A DNA stretch of 64,000 nucleotides, from positions 2,542,001 through 2,606,000 of the forward strand of contig NC_089431.1 of the NCBI RefSeq assembly GCF_026210795.1, in the 5' to 3' direction. The stretch is from Rhizophagus irregularis (Eukaryota; Glomeromycota; Glomeromycetes; Glomerales; Glomeraceae). Shown piece by piece: positions 62,226-64,000 of this stretch (positions within the stretch are counted from its first letter, which is position 1; every line of letters starts with the position of its first letter). A program made the translations under genes and the position numbers. The notes below the pieces were generated by a model. It searched no databases. It was not told the origin of the DNA and saw only the letters and a list, made by a program, of their open reading frames with translations.

Positions 62226-63354
62226 ATGCAGATTAAACAAAAAAAATATAAAGTTCAATATGAATACGTTAGCAAAGATAATTTCAATGAAAAGAAAAAA
62301 TATGTAATATTAGATCCTTCAAAAAATCATTCAATAATTTCATTAAATCGATTAAAGAATGATGGTATTGATACGAATAAAATTTCATTTAAACCAGTTT
62401 ATTTAACTCAAGATGTGAAAATTTTAACTAAATTAGAATTAAATCTTTTAATTGGTAAAGAAAAAATTGAGAAAAAGATATCAATTATGATCTCAGAAGA
62501 ATTGAATGATCAATTTTATTTAGGAAATGATTTTTTATCATCTTATTCAATAAGTGAAAATGATAATACAATAAGATATAATTTAATTCAAATAGGTCAA
62601 GAAATAGAAATAGAAGAAATTCTTGACGAAAATGATGATATTTTTGGAGAAGAAATTCAAGATATTATGAATGAAAATGATATTATCAACGAAGAAAATA
62701 TTCCTATCAGAAATCAACAGCTTAAATTAAATTTTAAAAATATTTTTTTTATTATTATTTCTTTAATTATTGCCATGTTTGCAGTCAAATATCAATATAT
62801 GTTGAATTTTAAATCACCAGCCACGGATTTGTCATCTACAGATTTATCACTTGAACAATTTGAATTTAATTTTGACGAATCAGAGAAATTAGAGGAAATA
62901 GAACAAGAAAGCAATTCATTTGAAATATTACGTAAGTTTTTTTTTCAAAATTAATTTATTTTATAACAAAATCCTCGAAGTAATTAGTTATTGTAATTTA
63001 CTAGCTGTAGAATGTTTTAATACTATCTGTGACTGTCCAGAGTCAAAGGAGGAAACAAAGAAGAAAAATATTAAGAAAAAATCAACGAAGAGACCAACGA
63101 AACAATCAACGAAACAATCAACGAAACAATCAGAGAAGAAACTAACGAAGCAATCAACGAAGAGACCAACGAAACAATCAACGAAACAATCAGAGAAGAA
63201 ACCAACGAAGCAATCAACGAAGAGATCAACGAAACAATCAAAGAAACCAACGAAGAGATCAACGAAGCGATCAATTAAGAGATCAATGAAGAATAAATCA
63301 AAGAAACAGGGGAGAATTTCGCAAATCATGAGAAAATTTATTCGATATATGTGA
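62226..63354 (+). CDS. Retropepsin-like / TM protein with Lys/Thr/Ser repeat tail, tandem copy 4
   Basis: Two exons, 62226-62931 and 62981-63354, same intron phase, about 359 aa. Residues 1-110 are the retropepsin-like domain: VILDPSKNHSIIS (27-39), LELNLLIGKEKIEKKI, FYLGNDFL (97-104). An acidic linker (ILDENDDIFGEEIQ) and a membrane segment (about 171-190, NIFFIIISLIIAMFAV) follow. After the intron the helical domain of the other copies is replaced by a strongly basic tail of KxSTKRPTKQ / STKQSEKK repeats (63080-63290) that ends SQIMRKFIRYM. Its acceptor is inferred from frame; the alternative site 8 nt downstream gives an early stop. The intron is only 49 nt. Confidence 0.72.
63083..63290 (+). 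repeat. Coding minisatellite, 'aaacaatcaacg' units
   Basis: Roughly 12-, 24- and 39-bp units built on 'aaacaatcaacg' and 'aagagaccaacg' encode the Lys/Thr/Ser tail of copy 4. The translated repeats vary in register, implying expansion by slippage. The opposite-strand open frame over the tract is a shadow. Confidence 0.85.
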
Positions 63355-63615
63355 TATATGTCAGATGAGAATAGAAGAATCTTACTTTAAATGGTAGATA
63401 TTCGTTGTACAATTTTTTTTTTAAAAAAAAGCAAGTTGAAAATTTGTTTACGATAGTAATAATTCAAATTCAAGCATAATTATTTTTTATAATATTTAAA
63501 AGAATAAAAATAAATATACTTTTATTTAAAAGGGATTAGCCGCAGTAGCGGCAGCATATGATTGATCATCATATATAAAGAATTAATCTTTTCTGTTCTT
63601 TTATCAGAAAAACAA
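63355..63615. other. Intergenic, 261 bp
   Basis: Spacer between tandem copy 4 and the methyltransferase gene. It holds T/A runs and a GC-raised 'agccgcagtagcggcagc' at 63538-63555 that could be a promoter element. No gene is seen. Confidence 0.5.
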
Positions 63616-64000
63616 ATGTCGTTATCTGACAAAACGTCAGGTATTTCTGAGTTGAATTCTTTACCGACTTTATTTCTTTTAGAAGGACCAAAATTCCCTT
63701 CTTTTGATTTTAAAATTTCACCATCAAATCAGTCGAAATCTTTTAAAATAAAAAATCAAACAATTTATTTATATCCTGATAATGATAATAATGAATTATT
63801 TATGAATGATGATGATCACGCTGTTAAAACTGCCAACAACGTTTGGGATGCTGTAAGATTTTTTTTTTTCACTTTGTTTTTTTCGTTCAAAGTTATTTAT
63901 TTATTTTATTTATTTTAGAGTTTGATTCTCTCAAAATTTCTTGAAAAACAATGTAATGAAAATAAACTGGATTTTAAGGGGAAAAAAGTGATTGAACTGG
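63616..64000 (+). CDS. METTL21-like protein-lysine methyltransferase, 5' part
   Basis: Exon 1 is 63616-63852, exon 2 63919->64000, running off the window end; the visible part is about 106 residues. The segment VWDA, then LILSKFLEKQ, FKGKKVIELG is the start of the Methyltransf_16 fold (VWDA, 'GKxVIELGxGTG' SAM site), in which METTL21/EFM-type enzymes methylate lysines of chaperones and elongation factors. The glycine-rich SAM loop itself lies beyond the window. ATG 63616 is chosen over an in-frame ATG at 63562 because the extra residues look non-coding. Substrate cannot be told from this fragment. Confidence 0.75.

Noticed and set aside
62988-63329. Minus-strand open frame of 113 codons rich in Phe, Cys and Asp
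   Set aside because: It lies exactly opposite the coding Lys/Thr/Ser repeat of tandem copy 4; the repeat keeps all frames open. It is a shadow.

Overview
This window is AT-rich eukaryotic DNA. Its genes have many short spliceosomal introns, mostly about 50-110 nt, with 'gtaagt/gtatgt' donors and 'tttag/atag' acceptors. The conserved genes look fungal. The AT-richness, the long homopolymer-filled deserts, a crinkler-type nuclease-kinase and the lineage-specific tandem gene family together suggest an arbuscular mycorrhizal fungus of the Rhizophagus type (Glomeromycotina). That identification is inference; the sequence itself shows only an AT-rich, intron-rich fungus-like genome. I found no tRNA, rRNA, CRISPR array or bacterial-style operon.

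Layout. 1-1130 (+) is the 3' end of a D-2-hydroxyglutarate dehydrogenase gene. 3451-4425 (-) is a one-exon acidic helical protein I do not recognise. 4.4-10.4 kb and 12.5-24.0 kb are gene-free AT deserts made of poly(A)/poly(T) runs, TA repeats and small tandem repeats; between them lies one GATA-type transcription factor gene (10428-12463, -). 24-31.3 kb (-) holds an ELYS-like nucleoporin and a TTC7/YPP1 TPR protein. 31.3-37.6 kb is a graveyard of decayed copies of the family described below. 37.6-50.9 kb is a dense housekeeping block: RTF1 (-) head-to-head with the Polycomb subunit EED (+), MAK16 (-) head-to-head with NAT10/KRE33 (+), then SNAPC3 (+). 51-54.9 kb has palindromic MITE-like elements and a pseudogene of a zinc-ribbon plus nuclease protein. 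54.9-56.6 kb is a restriction-endonuclease-fold plus protein-kinase fusion that changes frame.

57.7-63.4 kb holds four tandem genes of a family I cannot match to any named protein. Full-length members have an N-terminal domain resembling a retroviral-type aspartyl protease with a broken active site, one membrane segment and a long helical C-terminal domain. Two copies have lost the protease-like domain, and one has swapped the helical domain for a Lys/Thr/Ser repeat tail. Decayed copies, one with an internal inversion and a nested insertion, lie at 32-37 kb. This family is the best candidate for something undescribed here. The window ends inside a METTL21-like methyltransferase gene.

Functional themes are chromatin and transcription (RTF1 of Paf1C, EED of PRC2, SNAPC3 for snRNA genes, a GATA factor) and ribosome biogenesis (MAK16 for 60S, NAT10 for 18S rRNA). 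Two head-to-head pairs share promoters under 200 bp. Exon coordinates are hand-built from splice signals, and in every multi-exon model except the nuclease-kinase gene the exon lengths keep the reading frame.
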